Source: JAQBVV01 sp965249205 (GTDB taxonomy: Bacteria > Acidobacteriota > Vicinamibacteria > Vicinamibacterales > UBA2999). Taken from it: a DNA stretch of 64,000 bases. The notes below the pieces were generated by a model. That model was not told the DNA's origin and made no database searches. It saw only the letters and a list, made by a program, of their open reading frames with translations. This document shows, piece after piece, positions 49,433 through 58,389 of the stretch (position 1 is the first letter of the stretch; the number at the start of each line of letters is the position of its first letter). The stretch covers positions 1,488,001 through 1,552,000 of the forward strand of contig CBDFLL010000006.1 in assembly GCA_965249205.1 (NCBI GenBank), written 5' to 3'. The position numbers and the translations under genes were made by a program.

Positions 49433-49565
49433 TGTGGGGGCGCCAGGCGAGGGGCCACGGTGCTACGGCGCGGTGCCTGCCGTGGAAGAGTCGCCGAAGC
49501 AAGAACGGGTTACCCGGCTCGCGGGGTCACTACCATCTCCGCGAGGGCCTTAACGTTGTGATACG

Positions 49566-50594
49566 GTGGAGGCGGTGGCTGACGACTCGTACAAGCAGGC
49601 GGCGAACGCGATCGCCGCGGAGGCCGACCGCGACATTCTGCTTCTCAATGGTCCCATCGTCCGCCCACACGATGTCACTGTGGCCAACCTTTGCGCCACC
49701 CGGCGCCGGCGCAGAAATTTGCTGTTCGTGCTCGTCACCAAAGGGGGAGATGCGGACGCAGCCTACCGGATCGCCCGCTGCCTCCAACAGACCTATGAAC
49801 ACTTCTGCTTCTTCGTGAGCGGGTATTGTAAGAGCGCTGGTACCCTCGTCGCGACCGGTGCCCACGAGCTCGTTATTGCTGACGGTGGCGAGCTCGGGCC
49901 ACTCGACGTGCAGCTTTCAAAAGAAGACGAACTCGGCGAGACGCGCTCTGGTCTCACGGTGCTGGCGGCACTCTCAACGCTTCACAAGCAGGCTTTCGCT
50001 GCCTTCGAGTACTTCCTGCTTCAGACGAAGCATCGAGGTGGTACGATCACGACCCGAACCGCGATTCAGGTCGCCTCGGAGCTCACGGGAAAGCTCTTCG
50101 CCCCCATCTATAACCACGTCGATGCGATGCACGTGGGTGAGGCCGGTCGTTCATTGGGGATCTCGTCGAAGTATGGCGAACTGCTAACGACGCAAGGGCA
50201 GAACTTAAAGCCCGGTGCGCTCGATGGTCTAACGGCGGACTACCCGTCGCACGGGTTTGTTATAGATCACATGCAGGCCAGAGGCCTGTTTCGGCACGTG
50301 CGTGGCCCAAACTCGAACGAGGTCACCTTGGCGGCCCAGTTGGGCGACGCCGCGCTCGCTCCTATTGCTTATCCACGAGAACCTCTGATAGCCTTTTTGA
50401 ACGACGAAGTCACTGTCGCCACGCCAGAGTTCCTCGGAAGTGATGCCCGAGAGAGTAATGACAACAACCAGAGAGAAACAGCACTACCTCACGACGCCAA
50501 TACCGCCAACCGTGATTCAGGAACAGACGCTGCGGGAGTTGAGCCGGCTCCACCCGAACGACCGCGCGCAATCGGCGCAGGCGTACGCGGCTGA
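49566..50594 (+). CDS. ClpP/SDH-type serine peptidase cargo
   Basis: A 342-residue ClpP-crotonase-fold protein of the SDH/SppA-like group. LFVLVTKGGDADAAYRIARCL lines the oxyanion region. FVSGYCKSAGTLVATGAHELVIADGGELGPLDVQ contains the probable nucleophile Ser in K-S-A-G. The C-terminal third is helical and ends in an Asp/Asn/Pro-rich tail. Lying between lysis genes and attR, out of step with virion genes and less GC-rich, it looks like lysogeny cargo, possibly defensive. A GTG at 49575 is an alternative start. Confidence 0.75.
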   Translation: MEAVADDSYKQAANAIAAEADRDILLLNGPIVRPHDVTVANLCATRRRRRNLLFVLVTKGGDADAAYRIARCLQQTYEHFCFFVSGYCKSAGTLVATGAHELVIADGGELGPLDVQLSKEDELGETRSGLTVLAALSTLHKQAFAAFEYFLLQTKHRGGTITTRTAIQVASELTGKLFAPIYNHVDAMHVGEAGRSLGISSKYGELLTTQGQNLKPGALDGLTADYPSHGFVIDHMQARGLFRHVRGPNSNEVTLAAQLGDAALAPIAYPREPLIAFLNDEVTVATPEFLGSDARESNDNNQRETALPHDANTANRDSGTDAAGVEPAPPERPRAIGAGVRG

Positions 50595-51011
50595 GTCACT
50601 GAACCGGCTCGACCGCATCGCGAGAATTGCGCGAAAATCCGACAACGCGAGCTGAACAAACGAAGTATTGACGCGACCAAGGCTCGGCAGCGGATTGCGG
50701 AGCGGGGTAGCGTACGTGAGGCCTTCGATCGATTCCATGACCTGCCCGCCTCAGCGCGGACGCCTGCGCAAATTCGTGCCCTGGCCGGGGAGATCGCCGG
50801 CAACCTCTATTGGGACAAACCGGCGGAGCTGCACACGCGGCTGCCCCTGATCGAACGCCGCCTGCGTACCCTGATTGTGCGCGGCGAGTTGACGCCGTTG
50901 TTGGAGGCCGTCATGTCGGCGTCAGAAGCAGATGGCATCGAGATCCTGCGTGCATGGGAGCGGCGCCACGGCAGGCAGTCGCAGGCCGAGCCGCAGGCGG
51001 TGGGCCGGTGA
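50458..51011 (+). pseudogene. Frameshifted or recoded helical protein
   Basis: The frame from ATG 50458 (TTTREKQHYL to RIARK) closes at 50655. From the AAAA run at 50634-50637 the -1 frame continues as IRQRELNKRSIDATKARQRIAERG and stays open to TGA 51009 with no start codon of its own. One extra A would join them into a single helical protein of about 184 residues. This is a mutation, an assembly error at a homopolymer, or a programmed -1 shift. The first part overlaps the peptidase gene by 137 bp. Confidence 0.62.
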
Positions 51012-51139
51012 CCTACCGCCCAAGGTCAAGCGCGAGGCCTCGGTGCAGGAGCAGCGTCCTGAGCGTCGCTTTGGTGGCGCTGGCGGTCGCCGGGTGTCGC
51101 CGTATGACACCTCACCTTGCGCACGTGGCGCCGTCTTGA
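51008..51139 (+). CDS. Tiny lipoprotein
   Basis: 43 residues from the GTG that overlaps the preceding stop (GTGA). A basic start is followed by VLSVALVALAVAGC, a lipobox with Cys near residue 30, leaving a mature peptide of about 14 residues. Size and type resemble o-spanins or toxin-like entericidin peptides. It is the last prophage gene before attR. Confidence 0.55.
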   Translation: MTYRPRSSARPRCRSSVLSVALVALAVAGCRRMTPHLAHVAPS

Positions 51140-51199
51140 GGCTCCTGTAAATCACCCTACACCACAAGCTTTTATTACCCCTATATTTATGTAAAGTGT

Positions 51200-51257
51200 T
51201 GGTGCGGAAGGGGGGACTCGAACCCCCATGACCTTGCGATCACTAGCTCCTGAGGCT
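51200..51257 (-). repeat. attR: 58-bp core overlapping tRNA-Leu
   Basis: Identical to attL at 10462-10519. It covers the tRNA-Leu gene from the encoded CCA to the anticodon arm, so the prophage supplied the 3' part of the present tRNA gene. Confidence 0.93.
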
Positions 51258-51286
51258 AGCGCGTCTGCCAATTCCGCCACTTCCGC
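51200..51286 (-). tRNA. tRNA-Leu (anticodon CAG)
   Basis: A class II tRNA of 87 nt including an encoded CCA. Acceptor GCGGAAG pairs with CTTCCGC, the anticodon loop is CTCAGGA within CTAGC/GCTAG, a long variable arm follows, and the T arm is GGGGG-TTCGAGT-CCCCC. Confidence 0.96.
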
Positions 51287-51735
51287 GATATGGTGACAAT
51301 CTTCGTGGGCAGGACTGCGGATTGTACCACGTGCCGATCAGTGTCACGGCGGGCGATCTGCGGGCTGCCCCGGCTTGGCAAGCAGTGTTGTCTCAGGGTT
51401 CTGCGGGTTTGATGTTGGGCTACGTTTGGCGTGCTGAGCCGTGGCGGAATCGGAAGCCTTCAACCCCAGATGAAGACAACGACGGGCAGCTGTCCACAAA
51501 CGTCCACTCACCAGCCGGGTAAGTCGCCCGACGGCGGCGGCAGTCGGTAGGCCGCACGGAGGCGTCTCCACCTGTCGCTCTCTTTTTAGGTAGGCTTGGT
51601 CCACGTGACAACCGAGTTTGCGCACCTGCCGGATCCGCCCTGCCGATCCGGTGTCCATTCGGACAGCCCCGCGCCGAACCCCTGGCCGTTGGCCCGAGCA
51701 CGTGTAGCCTGCAGCCGATACGCTCGGAGCAAAGC
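51287..51735. other. Host intergenic region
   Basis: No convincing gene on either strand. It must hold the promoters of tRNA-Leu (leftward) and of the MFS gene (rightward); no clear boxes were picked out. Frames present are antisense noise or lack ribosome-binding sites. Confidence 0.4.
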
Positions 51736-53043
51736 GTGAGCGACTCCCCCATCCCCTGGTTCCGGCAACTCGACGCCCAGCAGTGGCGCGCGTTTCTTGC
51801 CACCTTCCTCGGCTGGCTCCTTGACGGGTTCGACTTCACCATCATGACGTTCATCCTGATCGATATTCAGGAGAGCTTCACGGTGGATGCGGCGCTTGCG
51901 GGCGCGCTGGGCTCCGTCACGCTCTTGTTCCGGTTGGTCGGCGGACTCGGCGCCGGGATGATGGCCGATCGCTACGGTCGCAAGCTCCCGCTGATGCTGT
52001 CGATTCTCTGGTTCTCGCTGTTCGCGTTTCTTAGTGGGTTCTCCACCTCCTACGCGATGCTGTTCGCGTTCCGCGCGCTCTTCGGTATCGGCATGGGTGG
52101 GGAGTGGGCGGCGGGAATGCCGTTGGCGCTCGAGCACTGGCCGACCAAGTTGCGCGGGCTGGCGTCGGGGCTCCTGCAGGGGGGCTGGTACTGGGGCTAC
52201 ATCCTCTCGGCGCTGACCTTTTCCTACGTCTACCCGGTCTTCGCAGCGATGCCGGATCCATTCAGCGAGTCGCCCGAGTCGACGCTCGGCTGGCGCGTCA
52301 TGTTCTGGACCGGGGTGATTCCAGCGCTCCTGGTGTTGTGGATCAGGACCGGTGTCCATGAGAGTCCGGTGTGGCTCGAGCGACAACGGCACCTGAAAGA
52401 GACCGGACAGAAGGCACTCGCCGACCGGGTGTCCCTCGTGCGGTTGCTCAAGCCGGACCTGCTCTGGGTCACGATCCAGAGCTCGCTGGTGATGTCGGCG
52501 TTCATGTTCTCTTACTACTCGATCTCGTTCTGGTATCCGACGTTCCTCAGGGAGCAGGGAGTTGACACGCTCCGGTATCTGGTCGCGTTCAACGGAGCGG
52601 CGATTCTAGGGATTGCCTTGTGGGGACGCGCGTCTGAAGGTGTGCTCGGTCGCCGTGGCGCCGTCACGGTGGCCGCGCTGATCGGTGTGGCGTCGGTGCC
52701 GCTCTTCCTGACCACATCGAGCTCGTCCCTGTTGCTTGTGGGTGCGCTTGTGATGGGCGCGACCGGCGGTGGCATCTGGGGCATGGCGCCGGCCTATCTC
52801 ACGGAGCGGTTCCCGACCGCCGTGCGCGGCGTTGGACCGGGGTTGTCGTATCACGTCGGCGCGGCGATCGGATCGGCGACGCCGCTGGTGTTGGGGCAGT
52901 TACAGGATGGTGGCATGACCATCGGCGGCGCGATGACGGTGAGCATCGCCATCTCGGGCTTGCTGGTGGCCGGCATGATCTGGCTCGGGCCGGAGACGCG
53001 GGGCCGGCACTTCAGCGCCGTGGACGATGATGAACGACGATGA
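51736..53043 (+). CDS. MFS transporter (aromatic acid/carboxylate symporter type)
   Basis: A 435-residue, 12-helix permease. FLATFLGWLLDGFDFTIMTFILIDIQ is the TM1 signature of the sialate/aromatic-acid/JEN1 type. GGLGAGMMADRYGRKLPL is the loop 2-3 motif, and GIGMGGEWAAGMPLALEHWP with RGLASGLLQGGWYWGY are also characteristic. It probably imports an organic acid with protons. It stands alone; the dispersed repeat begins 27 bp after its stop. Confidence 0.9.
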   Translation: MSDSPIPWFRQLDAQQWRAFLATFLGWLLDGFDFTIMTFILIDIQESFTVDAALAGALGSVTLLFRLVGGLGAGMMADRYGRKLPLMLSILWFSLFAFLSGFSTSYAMLFAFRALFGIGMGGEWAAGMPLALEHWPTKLRGLASGLLQGGWYWGYILSALTFSYVYPVFAAMPDPFSESPESTLGWRVMFWTGVIPALLVLWIRTGVHESPVWLERQRHLKETGQKALADRVSLVRLLKPDLLWVTIQSSLVMSAFMFSYYSISFWYPTFLREQGVDTLRYLVAFNGAAILGIALWGRASEGVLGRRGAVTVAALIGVASVPLFLTTSSSSLLLVGALVMGATGGGIWGMAPAYLTERFPTAVRGVGPGLSYHVGAAIGSATPLVLGQLQDGGMTIGGAMTVSIAISGLLVAGMIWLGPETRGRHFSAVDDDERR

Positions 53044-53070
53044 ACCAGGCGCTTCGACGCAGGAGATAAT

Positions 53071-53341
53071 CTAGCAGTCCGTGGTGAAAGTCCGGCGTGG
53101 CACCGAACGCGGATTTCACCCGTACCTGGCACTCGCTCGTGGTACTCCTGCGGGTAGAGAGGGGCTGATGGCTGCGTGCTCGCTGGATCTGGACACGCGG
53201 GTATTGATTGCGGTTACTCGGGCGCTGCGCGCTCATGAAATCCGCGACGAGAATACCGCCTGTACTTGAGGGAGGAGCAACGCTGGCCTCGAGCATGCAT
53301 CGCTCGCCGAATGCCGCCGGACTTTCACAACGGGCTGCTAG
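53071..53341. repeat. 271-bp MITE-like element with 26-bp terminal inverted repeats
   Basis: Ends CTAGCAGTCCGTGGTGAAAG... and, inverted, CTAGCAGCCCGTTGTGAAAG...; 23 of 26 positions agree between the two ends. It contains no transposase gene. The interior includes the 148-bp repeat shared with 54467-54614. Its right end supplies the TAG stop of the propeller gene. Confidence 0.7.
53109..53256 (+). repeat. Dispersed 148-bp repeat, copy 1
   Basis: About 90 per cent identical by eye to the reverse complement of 54467-54614. It lies inside the MITE-like element. Chance frames through it give similar peptides in both copies, but there is no evidence that it is coding. Confidence 0.8.
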
Positions 53342-54363
53342 CGCGCGGTCGGGTCGAACTCGTAGCACCCTGGCGTGACCAGCAGCCGGCCGTTCCGGGT
53401 GAAGAAGAGGTTGGTCGGACTGACGAGGCCAGCGGCGCTGAACTGGACGGTGCGGACTTTGTCCCCGTGCGCGTCGTAGACGTAGGTGTACGGCTGGCTC
53501 AGCGAGATCCAGAGCTGCCCCATGTGGTCGACCGCCGCCGCTCGGATCGCGGGCAGCACGAGCGGCAGTTCGCCGTCCGCGACTTGCCGCGTCGCCCAGC
53601 GTGTCGGCAGCGAACCGAGATAGTCGTCCAGTTCGGTCCCCTCGACGTGGCGTTCGAACAGGAACGTTCCATTGCTGTCGTACTTGCGGAACATGGGACG
53701 CCCACCCACGAACACGAAATAGAAGCCGCCAGTTGGATCGACCACCGGGAAGCCGACGTTGAGCGCCAGATGAAGATCGCGGTCCTGTTCGTAGCCTGTG
53801 TCGCGCAGGCGGCCGATGCTGCGAACGGGGAAGCCTGACCGGCGATACTCCGTAAACAGTGCGCCGCCTGCGGGATGACTGACGAGCAAATTGGTGCCGG
53901 CGTACTGGATGGACGCGATGCCGCTCATGACGACGGAGCCGAATGTGATCGCCGTGGTTCGCTGTTGCGCCGGCAGCGTGAATCCGCGGAGCCGAATACC
54001 GCCCGCTCCGAACATCTGCACGCGGTCGACGTTTCTCGGCGAGTCGGCGACGACGAACGAGCCGTCCGCAGAGGTATCGAACCCTCGAGGCTGGATGATG
54101 CGACCCAACTCCTGCCCGATCTCCACGACCTTCCGTGCGGCCTTCTTGTCCGCGTCGATCACGTAGACGCTGTGGCCACGCCGGTCGAACACGTAGTACA
54201 GACCATCTGGGGTCTGTTGAAATCCCAGGGGCTCTTCGAACAGTCCGACGATATGGGGAGGAAGGCCGCCGACAGAGCGGAGCACATCGACAGCCAGCGC
54301 CGCCTCGGTCCGCATTCCGAACAACGCAGCCGCCAGGAGCACGACGGCGAGGGCGAAGCGCAT
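53338..54363 (-). CDS. Secreted beta-propeller (NHL-like) protein
   Basis: A 341-residue protein with signal peptide (RFALAVVLLAAALFGMRTEAALA). Repeating strands of the form GLYYVFDRRGHSVYVIDAD, GFDTSADGSFVVADSPRN and AAAVDHMGQLWISLSQPYTYVYDAHGDKV indicate a six-bladed propeller like NHL or SMP-30 proteins. No catalytic residues recognised. The stop codon lies in the end of the MITE-like repeat, so the original C-terminus may have been longer. Confidence 0.75.
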   Translation of the reverse strand: MRFALAVVLLAAALFGMRTEAALAVDVLRSVGGLPPHIVGLFEEPLGFQQTPDGLYYVFDRRGHSVYVIDADKKAARKVVEIGQELGRIIQPRGFDTSADGSFVVADSPRNVDRVQMFGAGGIRLRGFTLPAQQRTTAITFGSVVMSGIASIQYAGTNLLVSHPAGGALFTEYRRSGFPVRSIGRLRDTGYEQDRDLHLALNVGFPVVDPTGGFYFVFVGGRPMFRKYDSNGTFLFERHVEGTELDDYLGSLPTRWATRQVADGELPLVLPAIRAAAVDHMGQLWISLSQPYTYVYDAHGDKVRTVQFSAAGLVSPTNLFFTRNGRLLVTPGCYEFDPTAR

Positions 54364-54847
54364 CGGGGTAACTGTAGCCTAGTGGCGTGTCTCGGCCAAA
54401 GGAGGACCGCCTCCCGGACGGGGCATCCCGACGGACGGCGTTACTCCTCCCTTAAATACCACCAGTGTTCTCGGCGCGGATTTTATGAGCGCGCAGCGCC
54501 CGAGTAACCGCAATCAATACCCGTGTGTGCAGATCCAGAGAGCACGCAGCCATCGGCCCCTCTCTACCCGCATGGAGTACCACGAGCGAGTGCCAGGTAC
54601 AAGTGAAATCCGCGCTAGTCGTCGCGCCTGGCCCGCCGGGCGCCGCGCTCCGGGATCCGGTCCTTCTTCAGCCAAGACGCGCCACTAGTCAGCGGCGAGT
54701 GTCCGAATCGCCTTGAGCAGGTTGGTCGAACCGAGGAAGATCGCCTACGCCCTTTGGGGCGCTACGTTCCCTAACGGCTATATAATTTGGTGCGCTTATG
54801 CGTCTGGCGAATTTAGTGAACGAGATGGGCAGGGGGATAGTGTCGTG
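54364..54847. other. Intergenic region with dispersed repeat copy 2
   Basis: Contains the inverted copy of the 148-bp repeat (54467-54614) and the promoters of the two divergent genes. No gene supported. Confidence 0.45.
54467..54614 (-). repeat. Dispersed 148-bp repeat, copy 2 (inverted)
   Basis: Reverse complement of 53109-53256 with scattered differences. The CTAGCAG-type terminal repeats of the MITE-like element are not present around it, so it is a partial or decayed copy. The propeller gene lies between the two copies. Confidence 0.8.
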
Positions 54848-56518
54848 ATGAACGTCCTGTTTCTGATGAAGAACACGGGCATGTCCGAACGCCTGGGTCT
54901 CATGGGCCTGTCGGCCCTTCTGAAGCGCGATGGCCATGACACGAAACTGGTCGTCACGGAAAGCCTTAGCGACGAGCAGATTCTGCGAGAGGTCGCCTCG
55001 TATGAGCCCGATGTGCTGGCCTACTCCATCATGACCGGAGAGCATCGGTACCATATGGAACTCAACCAGATGGTCCGGAGTAGCGGCATCGACTGCTTCT
55101 CGGTCTTCGGGGGGCCGCATCCGACCTACGAGCCGAACATGGTCCAGTACCCTTTCGTAGACGCGATCTGCCGGGGCGAAGCGGACGTGTGTTTTCCTGA
55201 CTTAGTGAACAGGCTCGATCGGGGGCAGGGCTACTTCGACGTATCCAACTTCTGGTTCAAAGGGCCCGACGGCGAAATCATCAAGAATGAGTTGGGTCCG
55301 TTGCCCGAGCTAGAGCACCTTCCCTTTCCAGACCGGGAGATTATGTACCGGGCTGACCCGGCGCTGCGACAGAAGGGGAACAAGGTCTTCATGGCCATGC
55401 GGGGCTGTCCGTACGAATGTACCTACTGCTTCAACCACGCCTACAACAAGATGACCGCGGACAAGGGCGAGATGTTGAGGGTTGTGCCTGTCGACCGGCT
55501 GATCGCCGAGATCAAAGACGTCCAGGAGAAGTACCCTGTCGATTCGCTCTGGCTTCAGGACGACACCTTCCAACTCAAGCCGAAAGGCTGGCTGAGGGAA
55601 CTCGCGGATCGCCTTCCGAAAGAAGTCGGCCTGCCGTTCAGCTGTACGGCTCGCCCTAATAAGCTCGATGACGATGAGGTAGCAGGAAACATGGCGCGCG
55701 CGGGCTGCCGGTCGGTGTGGATGGGCATCGAGTGCGGCAACAACGAGGTCGCCACGAAGATTCTGAAACGTCATCTGTCAAACGACAGGCTCCTCGAGGC
55801 CGTGGCGCAGCTACGCAAGCACAAGATCAAGCTGAATTCGCAGAACCTGATCGGCCTGCCCGTGGACAATCCGCTGGAGATCGATCTCGAGACGCTGGAT
55901 TTCAATATCTTGTGCAAGCCGTACTTCGCCTGGTCATCCATCCTCTATCCGTATCCCGAGACTGAGATCGCAAAGGTCGCGATTGATCGCGGCATGTTCG
56001 ACGCAAGTTACGAGAAGATCCACGTCTCCAATAAGACCACGTCGGCCCTGAAGTTCGAGGAGCCGGGACTCAAGCGGAAGCTTGTGAACCTCCACAAGAT
56101 ATTCGGGATCGTCGTGCAGTTCCCGTTCCTGCGCCGGTACACCCGACTGCTGATCAGCCTGCCCTTGACCCCCTTGTACACCTGGATGTTCTTCGCGTTC
56201 TATGGCTACAAGGTGATTGTTGCCCCGACGCCTTGGCGCGGGCTGCTCCGCATGAGCAGGATTTGGGGAAAGTTCTACGTCCGGTACGTCTTTCGGCTCG
56301 AACGTCAAAGGCGCTTCAGCATGGCCACCAAGAAGGCTCAGTACCCCAATTCGGACTTCTTGCGTGACCCGGGCCCCGATCGGGGTAATTCCTACGCATC
56401 GCAAGAGCACTCGGATCAGGTTGAGGCGCCCTCTGGGTGCGGCCCCGCTCGACCGCACGCCGATGTCGTGCAGGTAGTTGAGCTTCACGAACTTGCCGCT
56501 CATCGGGACAGCCCGTAG
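54848..56518 (+). CDS. B12-binding radical SAM protein
   Basis: A 556-residue enzyme. The N-terminal cobalamin-binding-like domain (NVLFLMKNTGMSERLGLMGLSALLKRDGHD, FSVFGGPHPTYEPNMV) is followed by the radical SAM core with the 4Fe-4S ligands in RGCPYECTYC near residues 186-193. Later segments DSLWLQDDTF, SVWMGIECGNN and NLIGLP fit the TIM barrel. The C-terminal part has hydrophobic stretches (LLISLPLTPLYTWMFFAFYGY). Such enzymes often alkylate lipids, antibiotics or pigments; the substrate is unknown. ATG with GGGGGA upstream. Confidence 0.87.
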   Translation: MNVLFLMKNTGMSERLGLMGLSALLKRDGHDTKLVVTESLSDEQILREVASYEPDVLAYSIMTGEHRYHMELNQMVRSSGIDCFSVFGGPHPTYEPNMVQYPFVDAICRGEADVCFPDLVNRLDRGQGYFDVSNFWFKGPDGEIIKNELGPLPELEHLPFPDREIMYRADPALRQKGNKVFMAMRGCPYECTYCFNHAYNKMTADKGEMLRVVPVDRLIAEIKDVQEKYPVDSLWLQDDTFQLKPKGWLRELADRLPKEVGLPFSCTARPNKLDDDEVAGNMARAGCRSVWMGIECGNNEVATKILKRHLSNDRLLEAVAQLRKHKIKLNSQNLIGLPVDNPLEIDLETLDFNILCKPYFAWSSILYPYPETEIAKVAIDRGMFDASYEKIHVSNKTTSALKFEEPGLKRKLVNLHKIFGIVVQFPFLRRYTRLLISLPLTPLYTWMFFAFYGYKVIVAPTPWRGLLRMSRIWGKFYVRYVFRLERQRRFSMATKKAQYPNSDFLRDPGPDRGNSYASQEHSDQVEAPSGCGPARPHADVVQVVELHELAAHRDSP

Positions 56519-56844
56519 GGAATAGGCAGTATTAGTGGGGGGCGCAAGTCAACCGGAGACCGGTGACGCGACCCTGGCTCTCCCACATGGGGCCACCCTC
56601 GATCCGTGCCGTTCTTGATGAACGGGTTTTTCTCCGCACATGACCACGCCGGCGGCGATGCGGCCCCGTGGTGAGGATCTGCTAACAACACGGCGTTCGG
56701 GATAGGCGAAAATCGCCACGTCCGCAGCCGCGGTGTCCGGAACTGGTGGGCCGTCGGCGCCTTCTTGAAGGGGGAAGCCCTATGTCAACGCAAAGTAGAA
56801 ATGTCGGGTTCTCCGCAAAGTAGAAATGTCGGGTAGGCCACTCG
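56519..56844. other. Intergenic region with IS end
   Basis: Nothing coding. Two direct copies of a 20-bp motif (GCAAAGTAGAAATGTCGGGT, 56790-56809 and 56815-56834) mark the end of the adjacent ISNCY-type element. Confidence 0.6.
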
Positions 56845-57858
56845 CTATGGGCTGGTCGGCGTCGCGTCCGCCCGCGCTCGGGCGGTTCTGATCCGTTGCT
56901 TCTCGCGCAGCGTGCGGTGCGGGCCGGCCAGGAGGCGCTCGTCTCGCGTGCGCTGATCGGCCTGGATTGTGGCCAGGACCGCCCCCAGCCGCTTGTTCGA
57001 CACGATGTCCCCGTGGGTGACCCGCCGTTGCTCTTCGAAGGCCGTGAAAGGGAGGCGCTGGCCCGCGTGACGAATCTCGAGGCGACCGTCGGCGTCCGCA
57101 TGCACGCGACAGCGCTGCCCGCGCAGTCGCCGGGTGAGCGGGCCTGGGGTGATGAGGTAGACCCCGCGTCGATAGTGGAGCGTCAGGGCTTGGGAGATGG
57201 TCCGATCTTCCTGCCACGTGAAGATCAGCGCGAGGTCCTCATCATCGCGGACGGGGCGATGCGCGTCATGCGCACTCCTCGGCGGCTTGCCGAATCGGGC
57301 GTTGTAGTCGGCCATGAAGGCGGGCGCATAGGCATTGGCGGCCTCGGGCGTCGAGATCTCGCGGAGGCGCAACTCCTTCACGAGCCGATCTTGCAGCGTC
57401 AGGTGCGCCCGCTCAACGCGCCCCTTGGCCTGGGGTGCGTTCGCGCACACGATGTCGATGTTGAGGTCCGCCAGCGCCCGGCTGAACTGCGTGGGGCCTC
57501 CCGCGCGGCGCCGTGCCGCGCCCGTCGCCCGAAAGATGCTGGCCCGGTCGCTGTAGAAGGCCACCGGTTTGCCGTGGCGCTTGAGATACGTCTGCGTCGA
57601 GGCGAAGTAGTCGAACGTCGATTCCGAGGCGACGAACCGCAGCTCCATCAGCTGACTCGTCGCATCGTCCACATAGACGAGCAGCGTGCAGGTCGGGCCT
57701 CGATCCTCGAACCAGGCGTGGTCGCAGCCGTCGATCTGAATCAGCTCGCCGACGCAGGCGCGCTGGTGGCGCGGTTGGTAGACGCGGCGCGATCGGGCGG
57801 TGCGCGGCACCCACAGCGCCGCGTCGATCATCCAGCGCCGCAGGGTCTCGACCGACAC
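56845..57858 (-). pseudogene. 5'-truncated ISNCY/IS1202-type transposase
   Basis: The frame encodes the integrase-like part: DGCDHAWFEDRG (first Asp), VAFYSDRASIF (second Asp) and QAKGRVERAHLTLQDRL (Glu), a complete DDE triad. An in-frame TAG six codons upstream of the GTG at 57858 cuts off the N-terminal helix-turn-helix region expected in this family. The element is probably inactive. Confidence 0.78.
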
Positions 57859-58278
57859 GAGGATGTCGTCACGCTAGTCCCTGAACGAGCGTTGTCTGGA
57901 TCACTTCTCGTGGTACGCATCCATGTAGACCATCCTTCGCAGAACTCCCTCAGGTGGCTCTCGCCCTCATTTGTCGCCTTCTGTAAAGCGACGTTTCCTG
58001 AAAAAAATCCCGTCTGAACGCTTGTAAGTTACGGCGCCATAAATGACGTGCCTTGCGCATTGAGAGAGAACCGCATTCGGATCATTCATCCGATGAGCAC
58101 AGATGACATGAACAGTGCCCTGCTTCGGAGCGCCCGGTTCATCCGCCGACCACCGATGATCGCAAGCAGGGCACCAGAAGACGAGGGTGCGGCCATGGCC
58201 TCGTTAGTGTGTCAAATAGTGTGTCAGCGGGCTCGCTGCCGAGCCCGGAAGGGCTCGGTTCCCTAGTCTAGGAATTCG
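57859..58278. other. Intergenic region without supported gene
   Basis: Contains the decayed 5' side of the ISNCY-type element and possible remnants of another mobile sequence. Short frames here lack ribosome-binding sites and recognisable motifs. Confidence 0.4.
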
Positions 58279-58354
58279 TGGTGAGCCGGGGGGGAATCGA
58301 ACCCCCAACCCGCAGATTAAGAGTCTGCTGCTCTGCCAATTGAGCTACCGGCCC
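58279..58354 (-). tRNA. tRNA-Lys (anticodon CTT)
   Basis: GGGCCGG/CCGGCTC acceptor, anticodon loop CTCTTAA in GCAGA/TCTGC, T arm GGGGG-TTCGATT-CCCCC, encoded CCA at 58279-58281. Confidence 0.96.
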
Positions 58355-58389
58355 GCGAAAACGGATTGTATCCCACGCGATGCCCTTAC

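Larger units (their letters stand above)
10462..51257. mobile_element. Complete P22-like prophage in tRNA-Leu(CAG)
   Basis: Bounded by perfect 58-bp direct repeats (10462-10519 and 51200-51257) that correspond to the 3' part of the tRNA-Leu gene. The integrase gene is next to the left repeat, and an intact tRNA-Leu is restored at the right repeat. The 40.8-kb length, the P22-type portal, coat, gp4 and gp10 homologues in P22 order, and a lambda-type early region identify a podovirus-like temperate phage. All essential modules seem present. Confidence 0.9.

Noticed and set aside
56845..58017. Long plus-strand frame over the transposase
   Set aside because: Antisense of the ISNCY transposase, whose DDE triad is evident.
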